Origin: Qipengyuania psychrotolerans
GTDB lineage: Bacteria; Pseudomonadota; Alphaproteobacteria; Sphingomonadales; Sphingomonadaceae
NCBI RefSeq assembly: GCF_019711355.1
Contig: NZ_CP081297.1
Coordinates: 248,001-312,000, forward strand
Length of the DNA: 64,000 bases
Reading direction: 5' to 3'
Part shown: piece by piece, positions 18,150 through 26,708 of the stretch
Numbering within the stretch: the stretch's first letter is position 1
Layout: each line of letters starts with the position of its first letter
Notes under the pieces: generated by a model
Told to the model about the DNA's origin: nothing
Database searches by the model: none
Seen by the model: only the letters and a program-made list of their open reading frames with translations
Program-made: the position numbers and the translations under genes

Positions 18150-19531
18150 AATATCTGTTGATCGCATCGCTAGCGCTGGTGGCCACTCCGCTGGCTGCAC
18201 AGGATCAGGATCTCGGCGAACCCCTGCCCGAAGGTCAGGCGGTCGAGACGATCGAGGAAGAGGGCGGCCTGACCGGCTCGGTTTCGTTCGAGGGCAATCT
18301 CGATGATCTCGGCATTGCCATCCCTGCCTTTGCGACCGACCGCAATGTCGCCACTCCGGCCAATGCCGAAGGTACCGCTGCGCTCGGGGTCGAACTCGCC
18401 CGTGTCATCACAGCCGATCTGCGCAACAACGGTTTGTTCAAGCCGACTGGACCCGATGCGTTGCCCAGGCCGACATTCGCGAACATCAATTCGCCCAGCT
18501 GGGCCACCTGGTCCAATCGCGGTGCTGAAATGCTGGTTCACGGCTATGTCCGCGCCCGCAGCGATGACCGGCTGACGGTTGGCTGCTACCTCTACGACAT
18601 GGCCTTGCAGGACCGTCTGGTTTCCGAAGGCTGGGTCGTCGCGCCGGCCGACTGGCGCCGGGCTGCCCACAAATGCGCCGACCTCATCTATTCGCGGCTG
18701 AGCGGCGAAAGCCCGTTCTTCGACAGCCGCATCGCGTATATCGCTGAAACCGGTCCGAAAGATAACCGCACCAAGCGGCTGGCCATCATGGACAGCGACG
18801 GCGCCAATCACCGGTTCATTACGACGGGCCGCTCTACCGCGCTTACGCCGCGTTATTCGCCCGATTACCGCCAGCTGGTCTACCTAAGCTATGTCGACGG
18901 CAATCCGCGCATCTATGTTTACGACATCGGCACCGGACAGCAGACCCTGGTGACGCAGAGCGAAAATCCGACCTTTGCGCCTCGGTGGAGCCCGGACGGG
19001 CGGTTCATTCTCTATTCGATGGCGGTGGGCGGCAATACCGACATTTACCGCGTCTCGGCTCGCGGCGGCCGCAGCGAACGCCTGACAGACGCGCCAGGCA
19101 TCGATATCGGCGGTTCGTTCTCTCCAGACGGCAGCAAGATCGTGTTCGAAAGCGACCGGTCCGGCAGTCAGCAAGTCTATGTCATGAACGTCGATGGATC
19201 GAACCAGCGCCGCCTGTCGTTTTTCGGCGGCCGGTCGGCCACGCCCGAGTGGAGCCCGCGCGGCGACCAGATCGCGTTCACGCATATCGCCGGCGATTTC
19301 AACGTGGCGGTGATGAACCCCAATGGCCGCGGCTTTCGCAAGCTGACCAAGGGCTGGCAGGACGAGGCGCCGACTTGGGCACCCAATGGCCGCATCATCC
19401 AGTTCTTCCGTACCGAGCGAAATAGTGGCCGCACATCGCTCTGGCAGGTTGACCTGACCGGTGAAAACGAGCGGCGTCTGCCTACTCCGGTCGACGCATC
19501 CGATCCGGCGTGGGGACCGATCCTGCCGTAG
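18146..19531 (+). CDS. tolB: Tol-Pal system beta-propeller protein TolB
   Basis: A 461-residue periplasmic protein with a Sec signal peptide (MKYLLIASLALVATPLAAQ, cut near residue 19). The N-terminal D1 domain (about 45-190) precedes a six-bladed propeller made of WD-like repeats such as PRWSPDGRFILY, GSFSPDGSKIVFES and PEWSPRGDQIAFTH. It binds Pal and is pulled by TolA. The ATG at 18146 overlaps the tolA stop (ATGA). Confidence 0.96.
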   Translation: MKYLLIASLALVATPLAAQDQDLGEPLPEGQAVETIEEEGGLTGSVSFEGNLDDLGIAIPAFATDRNVATPANAEGTAALGVELARVITADLRNNGLFKPTGPDALPRPTFANINSPSWATWSNRGAEMLVHGYVRARSDDRLTVGCYLYDMALQDRLVSEGWVVAPADWRRAAHKCADLIYSRLSGESPFFDSRIAYIAETGPKDNRTKRLAIMDSDGANHRFITTGRSTALTPRYSPDYRQLVYLSYVDGNPRIYVYDIGTGQQTLVTQSENPTFAPRWSPDGRFILYSMAVGGNTDIYRVSARGGRSERLTDAPGIDIGGSFSPDGSKIVFESDRSGSQQVYVMNVDGSNQRRLSFFGGRSATPEWSPRGDQIAFTHIAGDFNVAVMNPNGRGFRKLTKGWQDEAPTWAPNGRIIQFFRTERNSGRTSLWQVDLTGENERRLPTPVDASDPAWGPILP

Positions 19532-19612
19532 GATCATTAGAATAGTCGTGGGGGCGAATATCAATCGGGGGCAAACCGATTGCAACCGCTGTTTTATATA
19601 AGGGGACAGCTA

Positions 19613-20128
19613 ATGAATACACGTATTGCTACTACCGCGATGCTGACATCTGTTTTGGCGCTTTCCGCCTGCCAGAAAAAAGCTCCCGAAGAACTGCCGC
19701 CGCCGCCCCAGGATGTCGCGACGCCGGCACCGACGCCGACTGCACCGACTGGCCCAGCGGTTGGCAGCATGCAGCATTTCATTGCTGCTGTCGGCCAAGC
19801 GAACACGGTCGTCTATTTCGACACCGATCGTTATAATATCGATTCAGAAGACGCGGCCAAGCTTCAGACGCAGGCGCAGTACTTCAGCCAGTATTCGAGT
19901 GTGAACTTCACCATTGAAGGACACACCGATGAACGCGGGACGCGTGATTACAACCTGGCGCTCGGCGAACGCCGTGCAAACGCGGCGAAGAATTATCTCG
20001 TCAGCATTGGCATTCCGACCAACCGTATCCGCACGGTCAGCTATGGCAAGGAACGTCCGGTCGCGCTGGGTTCGAACGAATCCGCATGGGCGCAGAACCG
20101 ACGCGCAGCGACCATAACGATTAATTGA
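19613..20128 (+). CDS. pal: Peptidoglycan-associated lipoprotein Pal
   Basis: A 171-residue outer-membrane lipoprotein. The signal peptide ends in the lipobox LSAC (Cys18), followed by a Pro-rich linker and an OmpA-like peptidoglycan-binding domain from about residue 60, with TIEGHTDERGTRDYNLALG and RRANAAKNYL as its diagnostic stretch. AAGGGGACAG before the ATG at 19613 fixes the start. It is separated from tolB by 81 bases and is followed by a strong hairpin. Confidence 0.97.
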   Translation: MNTRIATTAMLTSVLALSACQKKAPEELPPPPQDVATPAPTPTAPTGPAVGSMQHFIAAVGQANTVVYFDTDRYNIDSEDAAKLQTQAQYFSQYSSVNFTIEGHTDERGTRDYNLALGERRANAAKNYLVSIGIPTNRIRTVSYGKERPVALGSNESAWAQNRRAATITIN

Positions 20129-20139
20129 TAACGAAGGGT

Positions 20140-20164
20140 GGGCTCCGGCAGGCTGCCGGGGCCC
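20140..20164 (+). terminator. Stem-loop after pal
   Basis: An 11-bp stem (GGGCTCCGGCA at 20140-20150 with TGCCGGGGCCC at 20154-20164, one G-T pair) with a three-base loop lies 11 bases after the pal stop. It lacks a T tract on either strand, so it may act as an RNA-stabilising or Rho-assisted element. It also lies just beyond the end of the convergent small gene on the minus strand. Confidence 0.5.
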
Positions 20165-20177
20165 GCTCCCGCTCGGA

Positions 20178-20327
20178 TCAGAAGCGTGCGTTGAGATCGA
20201 GAAGTGGGGCGTGTCCGGCAAACTGGCCGCTCTTGGGCGGGCCGAATTGGCCAGCATCTGCCGATGCAGCGAACAGGGCCATTGTCAGGACGGCTGTCAT
20301 TGCCGAGAATGTTAGCTGCTTGCTCAT
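20178..20327 (-). CDS. Small exported peptide, 49 residues
   Basis: A short minus-strand gene encodes a 49-residue precursor. The N-terminus MSKQLTFSAMTAVLTMALF followed by AASADA is a textbook Sec signal peptide, and cleavage after ADA would release a 24-residue mature peptide beginning GQFGPPKSGQF and ending LLDLNARF. AGAGG lies before the ATG at 20327. The mature part is rich in Gly, Pro and Phe and has no Cys. It converges on pal. The function is unknown; no family is recognised. Confidence 0.6.
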   Translation of the reverse strand: MSKQLTFSAMTAVLTMALFAASADAGQFGPPKSGQFAGHAPLLDLNARF

Positions 20328-20475
20328 GGACGAACCTCTAGGCAGGAAACATGAATCATACGTTGCAATGCAACATTTCTAATTGAAACGGGTTCCACCA
20401 TGGTTGCTTCTGATGCCAGCCGCCTTAGATTGAGCGCCATGATTTTCCGACAAATGACTTCAGCACAGACCTCTC

Positions 20476-21009
20476 ATGCCTAAGCCGCGTCGTTCGAACG
20501 ACTGGGGCTTCCCCCGCTGGCGCGGGTACGAGGCTACGCGCGATGCCGCCACGGTCCGGTTGTGCGATCGCCACGGCTGCGAAGAAGTGGGTAATTGTCC
20601 TGCGCCAAAGGCTCCGAACAGCCCGGAAAGGTGGATGTTCTGTCAAACCCATGCGGCAGAATACAACCGCAAGTGGGACTATTTCGAAGGCCTTGATAAG
20701 GCCGAGAAGGAAGCGCGCACAAAGACCGAGCAGACCGAAAATGCGGGCTATGCAGAAGCCCAGCATTACGGTTGGGGCGGGAGCGGCGACGGATCGCGCT
20801 CTGGCGACGAGATGCGGGCGCTCGAAGTGCTGGAGCTCGATGCGGATGCCGAATTCGCTGCGGTGAAGAAGGCGTTTCGGAGCAAGGCCAAGGAAGTTCA
20901 TCCGGACGTGAAGCCCGGCGATGCAGATGCGGCAGCCGAATTCCAGAAGTATTCTCTCGCATATGAAGTGCTCAAATCAGCCGAAGAGCGGCGCGAGTGG
21001 AAGGGCTGA
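20476..21009 (+). CDS. J-domain protein
   Basis: A 177-residue protein with a C-terminal J domain (about residues 112-176): ALEVLELDADAEFAAVKKAF, then the AKEVHPDVKPGD loop containing the HPD triad needed to stimulate DnaK. The N-terminal half has four cysteines (CDRHGC, NCP, FCQTH) in a layout that may bind a metal ion. It is probably a specialised DnaK co-chaperone; clients are unknown. Many alphaproteobacteria carry a similar protein of this length. Confidence 0.88.
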   Translation: MPKPRRSNDWGFPRWRGYEATRDAATVRLCDRHGCEEVGNCPAPKAPNSPERWMFCQTHAAEYNRKWDYFEGLDKAEKEARTKTEQTENAGYAEAQHYGWGGSGDGSRSGDEMRALEVLELDADAEFAAVKKAFRSKAKEVHPDVKPGDADAAAEFQKYSLAYEVLKSAEERREWKG

Positions 21010-21107
21010 TCTTCGCAAGATATTGAATTCCTGCGGCTTCCGATGGTGAAGCGCGAATTTACGAATTGTTGCTGGTTTTCTGCGAAAAAAGCGTCTTGGA
21101 ACCCAAG

Positions 21108-21392
21108 ATGACAATGCAACAACGCAGCTCAGACAGGAAGTCGACGAACATCGTCCTCGACTGCATCGTACGCAAACAGCGCGAGCAGGCGATCCTGTGT
21201 GACGTGTCACCAACCGGTTGCCGGATCGAGCTGTTCGACGCTGCCGTAGAGCTGGGATCGACCATCATCTTCGAGGTCGATGAAAAGCTGGGCTTTGCTG
21301 GCGAGGTCGTGTGGGTGCGGGGCGTTGAAGCCGGCGTGCGCTTCAGTCGTCCGCTGCTGCCGAAAATACTCACCGCGCTGGATCTGGATTAA
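21108..21392 (+). CDS. PilZ domain protein
   Basis: A single-domain PilZ protein of about 94 residues. The c-di-GMP-binding motifs are both present: RSSDR (RxxxR) at the N-terminus and DVSPTGCRI (D/NxSxxG) near residue 38. The start is taken at the ATG at 21108; further upstream in-frame codons give an N-terminus unlike the family, and the ATG two codons later is also possible. It probably changes partner binding when c-di-GMP is bound; the partner is unknown. Confidence 0.85.
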   Translation: MTMQQRSSDRKSTNIVLDCIVRKQREQAILCDVSPTGCRIELFDAAVELGSTIIFEVDEKLGFAGEVVWVRGVEAGVRFSRPLLPKILTALDLD

Positions 21393-22279
21393 CCGAGCCG
21401 TTTGCAGATCGCCTCGGCAAGCCGCATTCCCAATTGGCTGCCTTGCTGCGGGTAGAGATAAGGCTCGATCATTTCTGCCTCCATGACCGCAAGCTCGCCG
21501 GTGGCCAGCCGCGCCATGTCGATGCGGCAATAGAGCGCATCTGCGAATGGCAATGCGCGTTCAATAGTTCTGGCGCACTCAAGGTCACCAGGTGGGGGCG
21601 CATAGTCGCATTCATATCCGCCATAGAGGGACTGGATGCGGTATTCGTCCTGCGCCGCCCGTTTCTGGACGCCGTGGGAATATTCGCCGTCGATGAAGAC
21701 AAAGGTGTATTCACCTTCCTCCACAATACTGGGGAGGAATGGCTGGATCATGCAGGGCCGCCCCATGGACCAGTCTGCTTCCGGCAAGCTGGCGCGGGTG
21801 AAGCTGTATTGCCCGATCCCTCCGGCGCCGACCTGACGCTTTACCACCACGCGGTCGGTGCCGAAGTGGTCCATCGCCCCAGTCACAGCTTGCCTGTCTG
21901 CGTCCTCCAGCCACAGCGTCGGCACGGTGGTAGCGCCGCGCTGCTCGAGATCCTTCAAATAGCTCTTGTCGGAATTCCACCGCACGATGTCTGGCGAATT
22001 CTGGACCGTGATGCCGTGCTCTTGCAAGGCAGCCAGCTTGGCGATGAATTCGCGGGGATGGTCCTGATAGTCCCAGGCCGTACCCAGCAACACCATCGCC
22101 ATGCCGGCAAACTGATCCAGTGGTGAGCGCCAGTCCAGCTCCACCAGTTCCAGCCCGGCATCGGCGAATGCCGGGCGCAATGCTTTGACTTCCAGATCGT
22201 GCTCGAACGCGTCGCCGCGTCGTTCCCCGTCACCGGGCAAGGTATCCTTGCATGCAAGGAAGCCGATGCGGGTCGTCAC
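21389..22279 (-). CDS. ATP-grasp domain protein
   Basis: A protein of about 296 residues with an ATP-grasp fold like that of RimK and glutathione synthetase. Recognisable parts are the substrate domain with LGTAWDYQDHPREF, the ATP-binding VVKRQVGAGGIGQYSF glycine-rich loop, MIQPFLPSIVEEGEYTFVFIDGEYSHG, and the metal-binding EAEMIEPYLYP near the C-terminus. I place the start at a GTG two bases after the stop of the PLP-enzyme gene; longer versions starting inside that gene are possible. It probably ligates an amine or amino acid to a carboxylate. Its partner gene suggests a sulfur or amino-acid substrate. Confidence 0.78.
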   Translation of the reverse strand: MTTRIGFLACKDTLPGDGERRGDAFEHDLEVKALRPAFADAGLELVELDWRSPLDQFAGMAMVLLGTAWDYQDHPREFIAKLAALQEHGITVQNSPDIVRWNSDKSYLKDLEQRGATTVPTLWLEDADRQAVTGAMDHFGTDRVVVKRQVGAGGIGQYSFTRASLPEADWSMGRPCMIQPFLPSIVEEGEYTFVFIDGEYSHGVQKRAAQDEYRIQSLYGGYECDYAPPPGDLECARTIERALPFADALYCRIDMARLATGELAVMEAEMIEPYLYPQQGSQLGMRLAEAICKRLG

Positions 22280-22280
22280 T

Positions 22281-23591
22281 TCAGACGGTCTCGAGTGCCT
22301 GCTCGAAATCGGCGATAAGGTCATCTGCATCCTCGATTCCGATCGAAATACGCACGAGATTATCGGATATACCCAATTCCGCCCGGCGGCCTTCTGCCAC
22401 CGAAAGGTGGGTCATGCTGGCCGGATGGCTGGCAAGCGTTTCCGTGCCGCCCAGGCTGACTGCGAGCTTGGCAATCTTCAGGCTGTCGAGGAACCGGAAG
22501 CATTCAGCCTCGCCGCCCTTGAGAAGGAGCGAGAAGGTCGATCCTGCGCCCAGGCAATGGCGGTCGTAGATATCCTGCTGGCGCTCGTCCTTGATCATGC
22601 CGAGGTAGCCGAGGCCTTCGACCTTGGGGTGCTTAGACAGGTAATCGCAGACCTTGATCGCATTCTCGCCGGCGCGCTGCATCCGTAGTTCGACCGTTTC
22701 GAGCGAACGCAGCAGCATCCATGCCGTGTTCGGATCGCAAATACCGCCCATGGTGTTGCGCAGGGCGCGGACGGGATCCATCCATTTCTTCGCGCCTGCG
22801 ATGCTGCCGGCAACAAGGTCCGAATGGCCGCCGACATACTTCGTGAGCGAGTAGACCACGATGTCTGCTCCGTGATCGAGCGGGCGCTGCCACAGCGGGC
22901 CGAGAAACGTGTTGTCGATCGCGATGGGGCAGTCCCAATCAAGCGCCGCATCGCGGGCTGCCTTGACCGCTTCGATGTCGACCAGTGCGTTGGTCGGATT
23001 GCCCGGGCTTTCGAGGTAGATCATGCAGACCTTGCCGCCCTGATCGCTTGCCTGGACCTTGGCCTTTTCAAGCACAGCGTCGATTTCCTCGCGCGTGGCA
23101 CCGGCCGGGAAATCGATGTAGGTGACGCCGAACTTCGCCAGCACCTTGGCGATGAAGCCTTCGGATGCGGCATAGAGCGGCCCGGAGTGGACGATAACGT
23201 CGCCCTGGCTCGCATAGGCCAGCAGCAGCACGCAAATCGCGGTCATGCCGCTGGAGAAGCTGAGCGCGTCTTCTGCGCCGTCCCAGATCGAAAGGCGATC
23301 TTCGAGAATTTCCTGGTTCGGAGCGTTGAAACGCGAATAGACGAGGCCGTCCGCGCCGCCGGGCCGTTTGCCGGTGATGCCTTCGAAGTGACGCTTGCCT
23401 TCTGCCGCGCTGGGGAATGCGAAGGTCGATGTCAGGAAGATCGGCGGTTTCAGGCTGCCCTCGGACAGCACCGGATCATAGCCATGACCCATCATCAGTG
23501 TGCTGGGCTTTAGCTCGCGCCCGGCGATTTTCGTCGCTTCGGGTTTCGGGGCCATTCGCGGGCTGGTCGGGTCGATATCGTGGTCGCTCAT
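22281..23591 (-). CDS. Cys/Met metabolism PLP-dependent enzyme (cystathionine gamma-synthase family)
   Basis: A 436-residue fold-type I PLP enzyme of the Cys/Met metabolism family. Diagnostic segments are YSRFNAPNQEILEDRL near residues 85-100, SFSSGMTAI near residue 115, IYLESPGNPTN, and SLTKYVGGHSDLVAG with Lys251 as the predicted PLP lysine. It could be a gamma-synthase, gamma-lyase or O-acyl-homoserine sulfhydrylase; the sequence alone does not decide. The start at 23591 is preceded by AGGAAGG. Its upstream leader folds into a four-way junction that can compete with a hairpin near the ribosome site, which suggests riboswitch-type control. It is coupled with the ATP-grasp gene. Confidence 0.88.
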   Translation of the reverse strand: MSDHDIDPTSPRMAPKPEATKIAGRELKPSTLMMGHGYDPVLSEGSLKPPIFLTSTFAFPSAAEGKRHFEGITGKRPGGADGLVYSRFNAPNQEILEDRLSIWDGAEDALSFSSGMTAICVLLLAYASQGDVIVHSGPLYAASEGFIAKVLAKFGVTYIDFPAGATREEIDAVLEKAKVQASDQGGKVCMIYLESPGNPTNALVDIEAVKAARDAALDWDCPIAIDNTFLGPLWQRPLDHGADIVVYSLTKYVGGHSDLVAGSIAGAKKWMDPVRALRNTMGGICDPNTAWMLLRSLETVELRMQRAGENAIKVCDYLSKHPKVEGLGYLGMIKDERQQDIYDRHCLGAGSTFSLLLKGGEAECFRFLDSLKIAKLAVSLGGTETLASHPASMTHLSVAEGRRAELGISDNLVRISIGIEDADDLIADFEQALETV

Positions 23592-23603
23592 GAGTAGGAG
23601 CAT

Positions 23604-23727
23604 CCTTCCTGTAGTCGAACGCTCCCAGGAAGGCGGGAGCTAGTTGGCGGGCGCGCGGCACCCGTTCCTAACCTCCGCAGGAACGCTTCTCCGCGCACAG
23701 CAATGACGCTTGCGCGGATAAGCTCCC
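23604..23727 (-). promoter_or_regulatory. Structured mRNA leader, riboswitch-like
   Basis: On the minus strand GGGAGCT (23727-23721) pairs with AGCTCCC (23641-23635) to close three internal hairpins: CCGCGCA/TGCGCGG (23717-23711 with 23697-23691), GTTCCT/AGGAAC (23684-23679 with 23669-23664) and GGGTGC/GCGCCC (23663-23658 with 23654-23649). The last pairs with a G-U only on this strand, so the minus strand is the sense RNA. The 3' arm of the closing stem can instead pair with GGGAGC at 23626-23621, and CCTTCCT at 23633-23627 is complementary to the AGGAAGG ribosome site at 23610-23604. This is the layout of a translational riboswitch, but I do not recognise a known class. Confidence 0.5.
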
Positions 23728-23818
23728 ATGACCGTCAGATCAAGCGAAGGAAGCTAATTGATCGCGATTGCTTCGAGCCGTTACCGAGCAGGATGAAGTC
23801 CGACAATGCCGGGGCTGA

Positions 23819-25231
23819 TCAACCAGTAATCTGTGCCATTCCCCAAACGACCAGAACGATCATTACGATACCGACCAGATCGAGCAGGAACCCCGCTTTT
23901 ACCATTCTATCGATCTTTATCCGGCCCGTAGCCCATGCAATCGCATTGGGACCGGTTCCAGCTGGAAGCATGAAGCCCCAGCTCGCAGCCAGCGCGGCCG
24001 GCATGGCTAGGAGGATCGGATCGGCACCAAGAGCAACCACCAGGCTGGCGACCACGGGGATAATCCCGCTGGCCGTGGCCACATTGCTGGCAAACTCGGT
24101 GATCAGAACTACCATGGCCACAATAGCAATTGCGACGAGGATCAGCGGCCACGTCTCGAGCGGCAACAAGGCGTTGCCAAGCCAGTCGGCCAGCCCGCTG
24201 GCAGACATGCCCGCTGCAAGCGCAAGCCCGCCGCCAAACATCATGATCACGCCCCAGGGCGCGCGGTCAGCCTCTTCCCAGACGAGGAGTGGGCGGCCCG
24301 TACCGTCTGGCAGAAGGAAGAGCGCAAGGCCCATCGCAATTGCGATAGTACCGTCGGTCAGCGATCCGTCAGGCAGGAACGGCGCAATCCATCGCTGACC
24401 CATCCAGAGCATGAAGGTCACCGCAATGATCGGCACCAATCGCCGTTCCGCACTGGACCAGGCAGTATGGCTGTCGATAGCCTTGCGTGCGGTGGCGGTG
24501 TCGAAGGGGATATCCGAAACGCGCTGGACCTTGGCGATCAGCCACGCGGCAATAGGAATGCCGATGATGACTACTGGAAGACCGTAATAGGCCCACTGCG
24601 CAAAGGTAATCCGGGTGCCCGTCAGGGTGTCGAGCAGCCCGACAGCAATCGCGTTTGTCGGCGAGCCGACAAGCGTACCGAGCCCGCCTATACTGGCGGC
24701 AAAGGCAATTCCCATGGGCAGGGCGCCGGCAAGGCCATCCTGTTCGGCATCGGGGGACCCTCCGCCGCGCAAAACCGCGATTGCCATGGGCATCATGATG
24801 AGCGCAGTCGACGTGTTCGAGATCAGCATGGACAGAACCGCTGCCGTGATCATGAAGGCGAGCAGCACACCTGTCTGTCCGCCCTTGGCTCCGACCATGC
24901 TCAGCAATGCGAGCGCAAGTCGCCGGTGCAGACCTGTCCGCTCGATCGCCAGGGCAATAAAAGCGCCGCCGAGGATCAGGAAGAGGATCGGAGAATAGTA
25001 TGCGCTCGCAGTCGTTCGGGCGTCCATTACGCCCGCGAAAGGTAACACGAGAAATGGCATCAGCGCCGTCGCCGTAAGGGGAAGGGCTTCGGTCATCCAC
25101 CAGGCGGCCATCAGTATGACGAGGCCGGCGACGATAAGCGCCTGCCGGTCCATCCCGGATGGAAGCGGCGCAAAGATGGAAAGGACAAGGGCCGCAAGCC
25201 CCGCTGCAAGCCCGATATTCTTGGCCGTCAC
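23819..25231 (-). CDS. SLC13/DASS family anion:sodium symporter
   Basis: A 470-residue inner-membrane transporter with about eleven to twelve hydrophobic segments. The two repeated SNT-type substrate/sodium motifs are visible, ISNTSTALIMMPMA near residue 140 and a second hairpin with TEFASNVATASGIIPV near residues 375-395. Members carry dicarboxylates, citrate or sulfate with sodium. The cargo cannot be told from sequence. It is on the same strand as, and upstream of, the PLP-enzyme gene, but a 227-base gap with the structured leader separates the two. Confidence 0.9.
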   Translation of the reverse strand: MTAKNIGLAAGLAALVLSIFAPLPSGMDRQALIVAGLVILMAAWWMTEALPLTATALMPFLVLPFAGVMDARTTASAYYSPILFLILGGAFIALAIERTGLHRRLALALLSMVGAKGGQTGVLLAFMITAAVLSMLISNTSTALIMMPMAIAVLRGGGSPDAEQDGLAGALPMGIAFAASIGGLGTLVGSPTNAIAVGLLDTLTGTRITFAQWAYYGLPVVIIGIPIAAWLIAKVQRVSDIPFDTATARKAIDSHTAWSSAERRLVPIIAVTFMLWMGQRWIAPFLPDGSLTDGTIAIAMGLALFLLPDGTGRPLLVWEEADRAPWGVIMMFGGGLALAAGMSASGLADWLGNALLPLETWPLILVAIAIVAMVVLITEFASNVATASGIIPVVASLVVALGADPILLAMPAALAASWGFMLPAGTGPNAIAWATGRIKIDRMVKAGFLLDLVGIVMIVLVVWGMAQITG

Positions 25232-25314
25232 TGATTACCCTCCACCCATCGGGCGAGGGTTAGCAAGCCGGATCGATCAAGCCAATCGTGGCTGCCGCCA
25301 TATCGGTGGACGTG

Positions 25315-26463
25315 TTAATCCACCTCGGCTCGAGGCTCGCCAATAGTTTCGCCTGGATTGGGGAGGACGATTACACGTCCGGTGCGGCCTTCCTTGCGGA
25401 GCTTTTCATATTTCTTCTGGCGCTCGGTCAGGAGGCGGGCAACGGACGGTGAGATACGGAAGCCCTGAACGCGATCATCGGAGACGATTTCGTTGTAGGT
25501 GGGCGCTCGTTCGCCGCCGGCAAGGTCTGCGACCCGGTCAACATACTGGTTGAATTTCACTTCACTCTTGGAGGCGATCAAGTTCTTAACCTCGTCTTCC
25601 GCCAAAGAGTTCAAATGGGCGCGAAAATCATCACCCAAGCTCGGGAAATAAAATGGAGCTGCTTCTTCATAGATCGCAGATACGAGCAACGTCTTCCCGT
25701 ATCCCTCTACACCGCGCAGCGAATTCACAAATTCGTTGCCGCCTTCCAGGAGTAGCCGTTCGACGTTCTTGCCGGTGTGCGCTTCACGCAGGACTGAAGG
25801 TCCACCCACTTCGCCGCGGAAAAATCCGTAGATAACCTTGGCGTCTTTCCAGTTCGGGAACACGATCCGCGTGCGGATATCCTTCGGGCTCATCGAAACG
25901 CCAGCAACCGTGATGAATTGTGTTTCATCCAGGGGGGTCTGGTTCGCACCCAGCTTCATCCGCGATGGCGAGATAAGGGGATAGTTGAGCGCTATCTGTT
26001 CGATCACGGCCACGTTGTGGAGATTGATCCAGTAAGCGAGCTGCTCGTTTCTGGGCAGGGTTGCAATGTCGACATCGCTGCCAATCGCCTCCAAATCCTG
26101 CCGGTATTCGGTAAGCGTGGTGATCGCAACGTCGTCCATGATCGAAAACGGGATGCGGTTGCCTTCCAAACGCACCCGCGAATCGTGTCCGTAAACCTGG
26201 CGTGTACCCAAGCCGGCATCAGGCCGGCGCTCGCCATCTCGCGTCGAGGGGCCCATGCGCAAGACCATGTACTGGAGCGCATCTTCCCAGATCGAATAAT
26301 CCAGCGCGGCCTGCTTCTCGGGGCGGGGAGTGAAACGAGCAAAATCGACCTGACTGACACTAGCCTGAGCAAGCATCGGGTTCAGCGTTTCCTGAGCGGA
26401 AGCGTTTGAGGTGCCCGCAAGTACGGCTGCAATGGCTGCGGATGCAATAAGGTGCTTTTTCAC
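25315..26463 (-). CDS. DUF547 domain exported protein
   Basis: A 382-residue protein with a Sec signal peptide (MKKHLIASAAIAAVLAGTSNASA, cut near residue 23). The DUF547 hallmark YWINLHNVAVIEQ occurs near residues 145-157, followed by conserved HxG-type and FNGAL-like segments. The C-terminal 60 residues are charged and probably extended. DUF547 proteins have no established activity, although a papain-like fold has been proposed. The start is a GTG. No operon partner is apparent. Confidence 0.85.
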   Translation of the reverse strand: MKKHLIASAAIAAVLAGTSNASAQETLNPMLAQASVSQVDFARFTPRPEKQAALDYSIWEDALQYMVLRMGPSTRDGERRPDAGLGTRQVYGHDSRVRLEGNRIPFSIMDDVAITTLTEYRQDLEAIGSDVDIATLPRNEQLAYWINLHNVAVIEQIALNYPLISPSRMKLGANQTPLDETQFITVAGVSMSPKDIRTRIVFPNWKDAKVIYGFFRGEVGGPSVLREAHTGKNVERLLLEGGNEFVNSLRGVEGYGKTLLVSAIYEEAAPFYFPSLGDDFRAHLNSLAEDEVKNLIASKSEVKFNQYVDRVADLAGGERAPTYNEIVSDDRVQGFRISPSVARLLTERQKKYEKLRKEGRTGRVIVLPNPGETIGEPRAEVD

Positions 26464-26642
26464 GGGTCAGTCCCTGTCAAACATTGTCGGTACAGAGGCA
26501 TTCACGAACTTCGCCCCAATATTTTTCTATAATACTGTCTATTTGCATAGCGAGGCAACGTGACTCGACGATGAAGCCAAGCATTTCGTCGATTGATATA
26601 ATCGACAAATGTCGTTCGTCGCCCCAAACAGTCTCAAACCTG

Positions 26643-26680
26643 AAAACGAAAACGGGGCGCACGCCTTGGCGCCGCCCCGT
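26643..26680 (-). terminator. Rho-independent terminator of infC
   Basis: On the minus strand an 8-bp stem (ACGGGGCG at 26680-26673 with CGCCCCGT at 26659-26652), with a further inner pairing, is followed by TTTTCGTTTT. It lies 28 bases past the infC stop. It shows that infC is transcribed alone here rather than with rpmI and rplT, which are not adjacent. Confidence 0.85.
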
Positions 26681-26708
26681 ATTATTTCGTTGTCAGACGA
26701 TCACACGC

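Noticed and set aside
23604..23727. Assignment of the PLP-gene leader to a known SAM or SAH riboswitch, or to a tRNA
   Set aside because: A 7-bp closing stem and four-way junction suggest SAM-I or a tRNA, but the conserved core sequences of SAM-I and SAM-IV are not there, and there is no T arm or anticodon arm as in tRNA.
26477..26662. A 61-codon minus-strand frame between infC and the DUF547 gene
   Set aside because: It overlaps the infC terminator hairpin and shows no recognisable product or ribosome site.
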